Shown: positions 36,118-48,356 of the stretch, in pieces
How positions within the stretch are numbered: position 1 is the stretch's first letter
Layout: each line of letters starts with the position of its first letter
Assembly: GCA_964019155.1 (NCBI GenBank)
Contig: OZ025243.1
Span: forward strand, 30,431,871 to 30,495,870
Source: Osedax fenrisi
Lineage: Eukaryota; Annelida; Polychaeta; Sabellida; Siboglinidae
Reading direction: 5' to 3'
DNA length: 64,000 nucleotides
Notes under the pieces: generated by a model
Seen by the model: only the letters and a program-made list of their open reading frames with translations
Databases searched by the model: none
What the model was told of the DNA's origin: nothing
Translations under genes and position numbers: made by a program

Positions 36118-39116
36118 ATGTCACATTATAATGTTAAAAATAATGGTATAACATTATGAATTATATGGTATAACATATGGAAATACGAGTTATACCATAC
36201 AATTACGTTAAATGGTATAAGATCACATATTATATGGTATAACATTTGATTTTTTTTAGTTATACCATATAGCTTCATTGAAATGGTATAAGATCACACA
36301 TTATATAGTATAACATTTGTTTTTTTTAGTTATACCATATAGCTTAATTTAAATGGTATAAGATTAGGTATGGTATGATATGATATGATATGATATGATA
36401 TGGTATAACATTCGTAATTTTTAGTTATACCATTATCTATTAAATATAATGGTATAACTTTATGAATTATATGGAATACAATATGACAATACAAGTTATA
36501 CCATAACATTTTAAAATTAAGTTTAAATTTGATTGAAAATAAAATGTATAAGAAATATAATTCATAATAGTATCCTTCATAATATCCTTAATATAACAGT
36601 TTACTTATTGTTGTGTTATATTATTATAGACATAGCATTTATTGCTTCTAATTGCAATTAAACTGGTTTTCAGAAAATATATAGATTCCCCATAGGGAAA
36701 TATGTATACATAGAACTATAAAAAACTATTGTTATAAATTTATTTACAATACAAGCTAATAGGCATAATTTGTATATTATATATAATTCCCAGAATTAAC
36801 TTATAATCAACCCATAATTCCATAATTTCATTTTATTTATTTACACATTATATTTCCACTCTACACTCAACATGAGAAGCATCTATTTTTCAACTCATTA
36901 CAATATAAATAAGGTATTTATACTTATATTATATATATATATATATATACACAAATTATATCATATTATATATATAATATAAAAGTTTATATAATATATA
37001 ATTTCATAATATATTTATATATTATTTATAATATATAATTAAATTGTTAGAATATTATTATATAATTATATATATATATATATATGTTATAAAGTCACAG
37101 TTGTAGATATATCGATTAATGTAATATACATTTAAATGCATTTATCATTACGTAACAGAAATCGATATATCTACATAAAACTTTAAACTATATTTCGGTG
37201 TCTCGCTCTGTGTTAATTGTATAGCCATAGCCATGCATGGCCATACATGTAAATGTTTTTATCGTCTGTCAAGTATATTTCGTTATTTTTCTATAGAATA
37301 AATTCCACTAGGTGAGATTGCCTCATTCTTCGTTATGTATATAATCAGGTATGTACTATTATTATTATTATTATTATAATTATTATTATGTTATATTATT
37401 ATTATGTTCAACAGGTCTTTGCTTTGGTTAATAAATTATATTAGAACATTCACTTTATTACATATATATATATATTATAAAATCATGATAACTATATGCT
37501 ATAGAATATAATATTGTATACATATTAATATGCAGGAAACTGAAGAATTATTTGCAGAATTTCAAATTCATTTAAAATATTAGAAAAACGGCCGGATAGG
37601 GATGAAAAAGCATATAACGTATATACACAAATATATAAACGAATATATTGATGTGCTAGGTAGCGTTAATACGCAAACTGATCAAACAGGTAATTTAATT
37701 ATCTAATTAATAACATTAGTTAAATATCTATATAAAATAAATATGCAATTATATGTTATTACTCCATATGGATAGTATACTATATATCCATATATGGTCA
37801 ATTATTTATTTTATTTTTAGCTCACAATGTAATTAAATTTAATAATATTACTAATAGTTATATATATATATATAAATATGTTAACTGTTGTACAAATATT
37901 ATCAATATCCTTCTATTCTTAATCAAATATAGATTATAAAGTCTATAATTAAATAAATAATATAATTTTTCCAAAAATAGATGCGGGAATCTTATATTTT
38001 ATGATGGGAGTTTGCGAATTATTGAAAAATGAATTTACAATGAATATAAAAATAAGGTTACTTAATAATTAATTAATAACTATAGATTTAATATTATAGT
38101 TATTTTATGATTTTTCGTATGCTAATTCAAAAGTATAGTATACTCTATTATATATATAACTGCTATTGGATTTTTCTAATTACAATTCTAACCTATACTT
38201 TATATAGTATTATCATATATGATATTAACTGTATAAAGTTTCTTATACGATACATATGTATACTATTATATAATATGCAATATTATTATATACTCGAGTA
38301 TACTATATATATATATATAGATATATATAACTTATATAAATATTTTAATTTTAATTGCAGGAAATAATGACTCCATATATCAGAAAAGAGGATGCTTATT
38401 ATGTGTGTCGATAATTGTTTTGTTTTCGTTCAAAATAATTTATTTCGTATAGAATAAAATATATTTTATTAAGTGGTATTGTTAATTTTATTTGTTTCAT
38501 AACATGTCCTGCAAACATTAATTGTTTATGTAATTTTGTATCACGTTATTTATTTTAAAATGTATCTGTTAATTAACAATATTGTTACACTAACATATAT
38601 GTGGTTTTTAGAAAATAAATTATCATTATAAATGTCGATTCCATATATAAATTAATAATATAGAATAGTAAGTTATTATAAACACTGGTGTAAATTAAAT
38701 AAAATATAGTATAACTTTTAATAAATTATGATATAACTTTATATAATATATGGTATACATTTTAATAAATTATGGTATAACTTTAAATAAAATATAGTAT
38801 AACTTTTAATAAATTATGGTATATCTTTATATAATATATGGTATAAGTGTTAATAAATTATGGTATAACTTTATATCAAATATGGTATAACTTTTTATAA
38901 ATTATGGTATAACTTTATATAATATATGGTATAAATGTTAATAAATTATGGAATAACTTTATATCAAATATGGTATAACTTTTTATAAAATATGGTATAA
39001 CTTTTTATAAAATATGGTATAACTTTTTTAATTAGTTATACCATAAATGGTATACCAGGGCGCCACGGGGTGATACCATTTTTTAATCAATGTTATACCA
39101 TTTATTTCTAACAGTG
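36118..39116. mobile_element. CACTA-like element with repetitive subterminal regions
   Basis: The right end reads inward as CACTGTTAGAAATAAATGG and continues TATAACATTG. The left end has a related CAC...TGTTAAAAATAATGG followed by TATAACATTA. About 400 bp at each end is packed with the motif ATGGTATAAC in both orientations, spaced 20-35 bp apart. CAC ends with reiterated subterminal motifs are typical of the CACTA (EnSpm) superfamily. No transposase domain is recognised and no 3-bp target duplication was found, so the superfamily is provisional. Confidence 0.6.
37536..38367 (+). pseudogene. Three phase-compatible exon-like blocks inside the CACTA-like element
   Basis: Block 1 (37536-37689) follows TAATATGCAG and ends before GTAATT. 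It reads ETEELFAEFQIHLKY, stop, KNGRIGMKKHITYIHKYINE and YIDVLGSVNTQTDQT. Block 2 (37981-38056) lies between AAAATAG and GTTACT and reads AGILYFMMGVCELLKNEFTM. Block 3 begins after TTAATTGCAG at 38361 and stops at 38367. Phases match across both introns. One internal TAG means it is either broken or block 1 is trimmed. No family is recognised. Confidence 0.35.
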
Positions 39117-39555
39117 TACCTGTATACAGTGCACACTGTACTATGTAGCAGCGATACACATTGTACTGCACTGTACTGTACTGTACAATGTACATAGCTA
39201 CTTACCGTTACAATAATTCCGTAAAGTATGTATACACACTACTATATACTATAGTAACTCTACTTCTTATTGTGATGTTATTACCCTGTTGCTGCTACTG
39301 AACTGAATAATAACATGAGCGACATAGACTTCGAGAATGAAGGCATCATCGCTGAACGCTAGTCTACTCGATGCTATATATAGCACGTATACGTTAAATA
39401 TTCATGTGCTATATTATTACACTTTCAAAAAGTTTTTCATATTATGGTATATTACAAATTTCACGCAGTAATTATATATATAATGGTAAATATATAGGTT
39501 ATTATAATAACCCTTTATATACGTAAATTCTTAACTCTTCGTTATTTATGCATGC

Positions 39556-39740
39556 GAATGTAAATGTACCTTGTTTCACGTAGTAATAGTGAAGCTATAA
39601 CTTTACTAATTGGGGGTTTGGATACGCCTATAAATTAGTCATCATATGTATATAGGTATGACTAATTAGCCTACATATGATGACTAATTAGTAAATCTAT
39701 AGCTTCAATATTACTACGTGAAACAAGGTACATTTACATA
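39556..39740. repeat. Hairpin repeat, about 185 bp
   Basis: The arms are AAATGTACCTTGTTTCACGT / ACGTGAAACAAGGTACATTT, extended by AGTAATANTGAAGCTATA and its inverse. The inner part carries TCATCATATGT and ACATATGATGA. Confidence 0.9.
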
Positions 39741-40760
39741 AATGGAAATATAATATATATACACGGTGATGCATACGCATGGGTTGCATAATTTACTACT
39801 CTCTATGTTATATATTCATTTATCTCACAACATCCACCACTGAAATCTATTGATTATAACCGACGTTTATTACTATCTCCTGAGAATATACGATGAAAAT
39901 ATATTGATTTCTACGCTATAAAACTAATATAATTAAGGATATACATGCTAATTGAAATTAAAGATTAATAAATACGAACTCAGACTTATAATAAATTATA
40001 ATAAGTTTATCGGAAATTAAAAACCACTGTTCCAATTAATTATTTACTAATTAGACAACTGTATTTACAAACCATAGTTTAGTATACAATAACATTGTGG
40101 ATGATATAACATCCATTATTGATTAACTAAAATCTATGAATAACCATTCATGACTAAAAATAGATATTACTTATTTATAAATTTAATAAATACCCAATCG
40201 TTAACTTCTAACATTGATATTATTAATAACTCTATTATGGGATATCGCCTTCGCTCATTTAAATTACTTTATATTGGTTAAAATATGTAGACACAATCAT
40301 TTCTGCTGGGCTTGACAATTATCATATTATTGTATATAAATATATAGATCAGATATAAATAGAGGATGAATAACCTTGTTAGTAACAAATCATATCTCAA
40401 TTATTTATCAGCCCAATATTTGTATATTAAAGTGATACTCTTTTTTACTAAAAATAAAAATACCAAATAATATAATTACGATACTACAAATATACTACTA
40501 TCAAATAACTTCCCTACTTCTCTTACTTTAGAATTTACAAACTTCATACATGAACAAATATTGTCAATTATATAATTCTATAAGATTTTAACTTTCACTA
40601 GTACTCTATTAAACTACACTACCTAACATAGGTGAAACTTTACTTTTAATATAGGGGGGGGGGTATTGGAAGAAAAAATCGAATATTTATATATATATAA
40701 ATTTATTCACAAGTTATTTTTCAAATTTAATACTCTTCTCTCGAATGAATTAATTATAAA

Positions 40761-40989
40761 GGGGATATCCCACTACCAATATTTCAGAAAATAATGTCCG
40801 GAAATATTAACTAGAAAATGATTTTATAGCATGTTAACTACAATTGTAGTGGGATACCCCATTACTTACCGGCAACTTGCAGGAAATATAGTAACTTTAA
40901 AGGGAGTATCCCACTACAACATGCTAGAAAATCACTTTCTAGCAAACATTTCCGGACATTATTTCCTGAAACACTGGTAGTGGGAAACC
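40761..40989. repeat. Foldback (hairpin) MITE inside the hAT remnant
   Basis: Two arms of about 90-95 bp are inverted copies. Each has TCCCACTAC at its outer end, then AATAATGTCCGGAAAT, a CTAGAAAATGATTTT-like stretch and AGCATGTT. They flank a ~40-bp centre and each arm again ends in GTAGTGGGATA. Confidence 0.85.
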
Positions 40990-41029
40990 TATTTAAATGA
41001 CTTTAATTTGTCATATATGTATAATTTTT

Positions 41030-41620
41030 TCAATTTTTCTTTGTGGATATTGCAAATCATTATCGCATTTAATCTTCTCTACGTCATGCTATTTCTTAGC
41101 CATGTCTTTAATCTTCTTAAAGCACTGAAATACCTTTCAGCGTTACACGAACTTGCAGTGATACAATAAGTAATTTTAAAGGGTTTGAATTTCTGTAAAA
41201 AAAATGATAACTTCGTTAGACATAGATTTAAAATTTGTTATAATATTGTTCAGATGTAGTTATACCGTATTTTATAACATCTAATTTCGGAAATTAAATC
41301 TTCTTTACATAACTCTGGGTAGTATTTTATTATATAAATATTTTGTTCTGTATTTGTAAATATTTGTTCAATTTGTTTGTATATATTAATATCTGTTGCA
41401 TTAAAATATGTATTTATTGACTCAATTTACATATCAATAATTCTATAATAATCTATCCGATAAAATTCTTCTATATTAATATATTGATTATTATCATTTC
41501 GCTTTATTTTTCTTTATTCTTTTTTTTTGTATTCATAGACATTTTAGTTCAAATATCTGTGAATATAATTTATAAAATTTATTGGATTAAAATATAAAGT
41601 ATTTCAATAATATTTATGTT
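41030..41620 (-). mobile_element. hAT transposase remnant
   Basis: The minus strand, across several stops, reads NTYFNATDINIYKQIEQIF, YYPELCKEDLISEI, and near 41.15-41.05 kb ITASSCNAERYFSALRRLKT, WLRNSM and RRLNAIMICNIHKEKL. The last part is the conserved hAT C-terminal dimerisation block (S-x-x-x-E-R-x-F-S-x-L-R-R-I-K-T...R-L-x-x-L...I-H). Earlier domains are missing or unrecognisable. Possible termini are TAGGTGAAACTTTA at 40631 and its imperfect inverse near 41865. Confidence 0.75.
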
Positions 41621-42231
41621 AGAAATGTCAGGTATCATTGGTAATTTAGTCTATAAATAAATATGTAATGAAACATATATAAATAATATATACATTTATC
41701 ATTTATTCTCTAGAATATTCTCAATGTATATACTATTTATGCATTATTAAATATTTTAAATTATTTAATTAGTAATAATTGTTTAGGGGAATATCCCCCA
41801 CTATATTTTCAGGGGGTATACATCCTCCCTTCCCCACTAAAGTTTTACCCATAGCATGCATGCTACCTAGACTATACATGACTATATAACGAATATAGTT
41901 GACTATATACAGAATATAGTTGACTATATATCCTATAGCTATAGGTAATGTATTCTAGAGTACATTATATATATAATATCATTTATTTATTAATAAACGA
42001 GTATCTATTGTTGAGTCACACATGTGTGTACATTTATATATACATATTAAAATGATTGATATTTTATATTTGGTTTAGTTTTTTTAAGTTGCATTAAATC
42101 CCAAAGTGAGCTTATAACATCTTATGACTAGAACCAACTTTAAGAAAAACTAAGTTGGTATATATATTCATATATTGAAGACAATTTATCTTCTGATATG
42201 AGGAATATATCATATTTTATATATACTAGTA

Positions 42232-43443
42232 TCAAAGATTTTCCGAAGGAAAGATATAACACTTACGCGAAATCGTGTAATTCGAATTTGTATACAAAAT
42301 ACCCTGGTGCCACCTATAGCGGTTACTTTTAGGAACTATGTGTTGTTTATAATGTAAATTCGTATTTAACTATACACTTTTAAAATGTTAAATAATATGC
42401 TTTAAATTAATATTTATATGATGAAAACTAAGTGTTCATTACTAATATATAACAAACAAATATGATATGTATGTTTTAAATAAGTATATATTTAGTGAGT
42501 AAAAGCTAATTTATATTGCATGTAATTTAATAGAGCAATGAAAACATTGTTGTATGCAAACAGCGCCGAACCTAAATCTATTTCAGTGATTTCGATACTA
42601 CTGCTAGCAGCGGTTAGGGATATTACTAAATTACGTTGCATGCATAGGGAGTGTTATATCTTTGCTTCGCAAAATCTTTGCTAGTATACTATATATAAGT
42701 ATACTACACGTCACCATGTTGTACGTAATGACATGCCCATGAACATATACATGTGTGTGCATGCACGTGACAGGTACATTAGAGGTCATATCAACACGGT
42801 GAACACGTGGTCTCGCTGCACGATAGGCGTACTTACGAGTTCGCACATGCCTGAAGGTCATATGTGTGGCATTTAATTAGCGAGACAGTACACTGGAGAT
42901 GTAGGATGTAGGCCTTATAGGTCTATAAGGGTCTATATATATTAGGGTCTATATATATATACAATAAAATTAAAATTAAAATGTCGTATTGTTCGTGAAT
43001 ATGGGCGCTGCAACAAGGGGGGACGGGGGGATATGTCCTCCACTTTTAAATCTAGGGGGACCTCCTATGTATTGGCCCCCCCCCCACTTTTACCATACAA
43101 TTTATTTTAATTGGTTAGTCCCCCTGCATATAAAATCGTTCCAACGCTATCCCCTACTCGTGAATACAGATGAATTCGTTATAATTTTCTAATTTACGCT
43201 GATATTGAATCCGTAAAGCACCACATTTTTCAGTTACGTGACAATCTTTTAAATTTTATATTCACATTTTTTAATTTAGTTTAGAATTTTCAATAACGAA
43301 TTTGTAAGATGTAAACATTATTTGTTTACATATTTAAATTTAATTGTTATCAACATATGTGTTTATTACTAAGAAGATGAGTTTAATATATATAATCATA
43401 TAGACACTATGATTCTGCGAAACATTTTCTTCGGAAAATCTTT
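42232..43443. repeat. Possible element bounded by CAAAGATTTTCCGAAG inverted ends
   Basis: CAAAGATTTTCCGAAG at 42233 is matched exactly by CTTCGGAAAATCTTTG near 43443, and another pair lies near 42657 (ATCTTTGCTTCGCAAAATCT). The interior includes a GC-richer patch at 42.72-42.86 kb and C-runs at 43.02-43.09 kb. Whether this is one element is uncertain. Confidence 0.45.
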
Positions 43444-44084
43444 GTAGACACTTAGCAGAAGAATAAGCGTAAGAATAAGAGGAATGTGATGATGAGGAGG
43501 AGGATCTACTATAAGTTTAGTACCAGTATACTATATATACGTCAAATATATAACATTCCCTGTCTAATCAACGCAACTATGATAACTTATATGTATGGGG
43601 TAGTGTTATAAATCATTAAACTACGAATATTGTAATAACTGAATTATAATTAGATAATAATTTAAATGTAAGCTAAATTTAAAATGATGTTTTAAATTCC
43701 TATATAAATCAATATATTATCATACATTTCTTATCGATTTCATATGTAAAATTAAAATAGAATATTATATTAAATCAATTGGATTACTATATTAGGGTAT
43801 AACATTACTTAATTTTGTATAATGATAAATAGATTTTATATCTATATTTTAAATTTTAAATGTATATGTGTGTTACCTATAGGTATACCCACCTAATCAC
43901 TAATCACCAGGTAATCATGGTTAGTTCACACAACACACATTAATGAATGTAGGTGTCGAATTAAACTTAGGCCAAACTTTCTAATTTATCTCTTAAAACA
44001 ACATTTGCAAATAATCGCAAACATCCAACAAAATACTCGATTATAATTCACGTTGAGTGATGAATACTCGCAAATGTAGTCTAT

Positions 44085-44190
44085 GATTAAAACGCATAAA
44101 AATAACGAAATAAATACGTTGAAAACGAGATGCGTTTTAATCATAAATCATAGTCATTAATCACTAGTTAACTAGTGACTTTTGGCAACT
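44085..44190. repeat. Hairpin and 18-bp perfect palindrome
   Basis: ATGATTAAAACGCAT and ATGCGTTTTAATCAT form a stem around a ~30-base loop. TCACTAGTTAACTAGTGA just downstream is a perfect palindrome. Confidence 0.8.
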
Positions 44191-44683
44191 AACTTTTGTA
44201 ATTAATTGAGAAGTGTTTAACAATAATATTGAATATAATATTATGATATAATCATTAAAATTGTACATGTGTAAACCATCATTCTTATTGTCATTTATTA
44301 TTTATCATTAAATTATTGTTTCATGTCATGTTGTGTGCCAACACTCAATACACTATATATCTATCTATATATAGTATATATTTTAATTTAACATATACAT
44401 GTATATATATATATTGTATATTTTTTATATATTTATTTTAAATTTAACAATAACAACTTAATTCATAAATTGTAAATATTACATGTTTACAATTTTATTT
44501 TATTTTGTTATAAATAAATTATTTTAGTGTTAAAGTATTCCGCAGTAAACAAAAACCGTGATGTACCTGGCCCCATATATTATAGATGATCTATATGTGT
44601 TGCAATATTATACATGGAATATATAAGGTATATTAAATATATATATATATATATATACATATGTACATATACATATGTATATT

Positions 44684-44840
44684 TTTGTTATTGTTATTGT
44701 TATTTTATTTGGTGCACCAAGGATCCATCCATGGAGTACTTTCATATGATCCTGGAACTTATATGAAGTTTACACTTATAAATACATGGCTCATAATGTC
44801 CCTTCGAAGCCACTTTTATATTAATGAATGTATTTATATA
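44684..44840 (-). mobile_element. SINE 3' fragment
   Basis: The plus strand reads TTGTTATTGTTATTTTATTT, GGTGCACC, then GGAACTTATATGAAGTTTAC and ATGTCCCTTCGAAGCC, matching the body and tail of the full SINEs. The tRNA-like head is absent. Confidence 0.75.
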
Positions 44841-45176
44841 ATTATAAGAAACATAGTTGTTTATCTAAGTGGAAGCATAATAGTATTCTAAATTTTAGGG
44901 ACCTAGGTCCCTAACATTAGGACCTAGGACCCTACAGCTGTATATAAAAGCTCCTTATGGCGTTGTATATAGGTTACTATTGAATATATTCAGATTAGTT
45001 GATAAAGGAATTTATAATATGTGAAATGATTCATAATTGTAACTTTATTTTTTATTTAGAAAGTAATGTACGGATTAATAATTACCGGTAAATTATAACA
45101 CATATGTTGTAATATACCATTCGGCTGATCGTGAAATGCTGTATATGATATGATATCGCATGCGAGGTTAAGATAG

Positions 45177-46082
45177 GAGAAAGTAACCTAATACGGACAC
45201 TTTAACAATAAATGGTCTTTTCAAAACATTTTGTATTCAAAAATGACAATTTATTAATATTGTATTATTATAGATATTATTGTGATTTTAAAATTTTATT
45301 TAATCTTATAATTCCATAGATAACGGGGGTGTCCGTATTCGGTACCCATGGTATTCGGTACACATGCATGCATGCATGTCCGAATACGGACAATATCCGT
45401 CGGACAACCTGTGTTATAATATCAACACCCTATATACCACTATATAAACTATATATTATTGATGAATCAATCAGACAAATTATAATTACATTATTTATAA
45501 TTAATTTTATGAATAACTTATTCTAATTTAATTAGTTAATAATTTATTTATTTTTATTATTTTTTAATTAATAATACAATTTAAGTATCTAAATAATAAC
45601 AAATTTAGATTTAGCTTTATTGGTGGTATTAATTTTTATGACGCACGCGATTTTTATGAAAATCAGAATAGTTCATGCAGCGCGCGCTGATTGGTTCTAT
45701 ATATCCTATAGGGTGTCCGTATTAGGGACTTGTGTGACCTTTAGATATATGCTTATAACTTAATGAATATTTGATACCAAATATAGAAATTAAATATATA
45801 ATTTTTAGAATGCTTTATTTTTTAATAATATAATGTTAAAGTTTATATCGATACATTTGTATATTCTTGAAAGGTATTATGTTGAATTTTTTTTCATAAA
45901 TTTAAAAACGTAATACATAAATCAGTTTATTGGATATATTAGCAATATTTTGACTAATTAAAAAATAAATAATATTTTTTAGACTATTTAAATAATTATG
46001 AATATTTTATTCATTAAACATTTTTTTGTAGGATTTATGGTTTATGAGATACCGAGAGTATCCGTATTCGATTACTTTCCCC
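45177..46082 (+). mobile_element. MITE family 1, copy 4
   Basis: The left end is GGAGAAAGTAACCTAATACG and the right end GTATTCGATTACTTTCCCC, with TA on both sides. The interior includes CATGCATGCATGCATG next to the central GTCCGAATACGGAC palindrome. It is non-coding. Confidence 0.9.
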
Positions 46083-46689
46083 TACATGCTGTTTATGGGG
46101 ATATATGTTACAATTGTTATGTTATAACTATTTTAACATAGTATAGTATATATATATATATATATACTATATATATATAGTCATAAGTTATAAATTATAA
46201 CTTATAATACATTGTTATTGAATAATACGTGTTATGATATTAATCGTATATCGGTGGTTATTATTAAATAAGACATTCAAATAATCTAAATATTAACAAA
46301 TAAAGATATTACTAGAATGATGAATGTCATTTTGTGTTTTATAGATATATATATAATATTTATTTATCGAATCACGTATAATAATGACATATACAATAAT
46401 GACGGATCCAATAATGAACCACTCAATAAGTCATAGACTTGTACATAGACTTGTACATGTTATAAATCACTGCGAGGGAAAGGTAAAATGTAAAATAAAC
46501 AAATATTAATAGTTGTTTTCTTGTATTCTGATTCAATGTTCAATAAATTCTTGGTAAACACAAGAGAACAACAAGAAATATCAGGAGTCGAATCCGGGAC
46601 ATCTGGCTTACAGCCTTTTGATATATCTATATACATGGAAGGTCCAATCCTTATATTGTTTAGAAAGAAACTAAAACATTATTTAAACA

Positions 46690-46861
46690 CTTCTTAATTT
46701 ATTTTTGTATACGCATCTTTATATCTAAATCTATTTAATTTAAATTTTTATTATTTTGTATTTTCTATTCGTTTGTTTTTATTCTGTTTCGTTATTGTTA
46801 TACACCAGAGAGGGCACCCGCTATATTGGTGTTTAAATAAACAATTCAATTCAATTCAATA
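46690..46861 (+). mobile_element. Likely LINE 3' end with ATTCA tail
   Basis: The segment ends CCAGAGAGGGCACCCGCTAT, ATTGGTGTTTAAATAAACA and then (ATTCA)n, resembling CR1/L2-type 3' ends. No RT is recognisable upstream. Confidence 0.45.
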
Positions 46862-47142
46862 CATGTGTCTCGTTGTATTATTTTAATTTAATATATATGC
46901 TATTTATATACTTAGAACTATAGCGGAAAAGTTGCAGCCCGCCACAATTTCTCAAGTGTATACTTGTGTGTTGCTACTTCGCATAAAAACCTCACATATA
47001 TCCTAGGAGTTCATCCTTAAATCTTTCAAATCGACATTATTTCATTAACATAGATACTCATATATCTAAACCCCACTATGGTGTACTTTTAAATTATGTG
47101 CTATGTTACTATTAAATATATTCTCTACAATAATTTTCTATA

Positions 47143-48355
47143 GGGGAGAGTGCTCTGATATCAACACACAAGAGATCTCCTAAATATAATTCCGATCAAA
47201 AAATAATTAATGTATGAAATGTTAATCAATATAATTATAATTCATATAAGTATAATTTTTTTTTAATATTTATATTTTTTTAATCATAAACAAAAAACTG
47301 ATTTTTTTCGTTACCAATATAAATTTATGAAATTTTTGAAGTACAATATCGATTCTCAATCATTTGAAAATATATATTTTTTAAATATTTTAAATACATC
47401 GTATATATCTAATTATAATTTACAATATGCGAAAAGATTTTATATTTTTGATAATTTGTTATAAAGTTATTGACGTTTACCTAAGCAACAAACATTTTCA
47501 TAATACCGACACCCTAATTGCACGTAATATCGACACCCTTTAACCAATCAGCGTAAATTGTTTATAATGTGCATGCGTTATGATACAATTAATTTTAGGA
47601 AAAATACGTATGAATTATGTGTTAACTAAAAGTAACGCGCATTCAATTCTGATTGGATAGTGGATATTAAATAATATATGGTATATCGATATTTAAATAT
47701 ACCATATATTATTTAATATCCACTAACCAATCATAATTAAATGCGCGTTACTTTTAGTTAACACACGCAATTCATAAGTTGTTTTCTTATAATTAATTTT
47801 CGAAAATATTTTATATTTTATATTATATTATAAATATTAAGTTTTAAATTACATAATATGAATATTGTACGTACATAAGAGTTTTATATAGTTTCTGAAA
47901 GACTACTAAATTCCAAGTAGAATCTATTCCAAGTATATGTATATATTATTAGATATGTCTATTAATTTGTGAATATTTCGTAACGCACGCACATTATAAA
48001 CAAATAACGCTGATTGGTTAAAGGGTGTCGATATTACGTGCAATTAATGGGGTTGGTATTATGAAAATGTATGTTGCTTATAAACCTATAGGTAAACGTC
48101 AATAACTTTGTAACAAATTATGAAAAATACAAAATCTTTTCGGCACATTGTAAAATATAATTAGATCTATACGATGTAATATTTAATATTTAAAATATAT
48201 AAATTTTCAAATGATTGAGAATTGATATTTTACTTCAAAAATTTCATAAATTTAGAGTTGTAACGAAAAAATCAGTTTTTTGTTTATAATTAAAAAAATA
48301 GAAATATTAAAAAAAAAATTATACTTATATGAATTAGAATTATATTGATTAACTA
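47143..48355. mobile_element. MITE family 3, copy A: a 1.2-kb near-palindrome
   Basis: It begins TA|GGGGAGAGTGCTCTGATATC and is followed by an inverted repeat extending almost to the centre. Matching blocks include ATTCATATAAGTATAAT with ATTATACTTATATGAAT, ACAAAAAACTGATTTTTT with its inverse, and ACCCTTTAACCAATCAGCG with its inverse. The right terminus is missing; a SINE starts there. Confidence 0.85.
47608..47790. repeat. Central hairpin of the family 3 palindrome
   Basis: The arms pair almost perfectly: TTAACTAAAAGTAACGCGCA, TGATTGG, and GGATATTAAATAATATATGG against their inverses, with a loop of about 10 bp around 47683-47692. They could form a stem of roughly 75-85 bp. Confidence 0.9.
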
Positions 48356-48356
48356 T

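Larger units (their letters stand above)
43444..45176. other. Intergenic AT-rich region with small palindromes
   Basis: Besides the hairpin at 44.1 kb and the SINE fragment at 44.7 kb it holds a perfect 16-base palindrome (AGGGACCTAGGTCCCT near 44.9 kb) and an echo of it (TAGGACCTAGGACCCTA). No coding sequence was seen. Confidence 0.6.
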
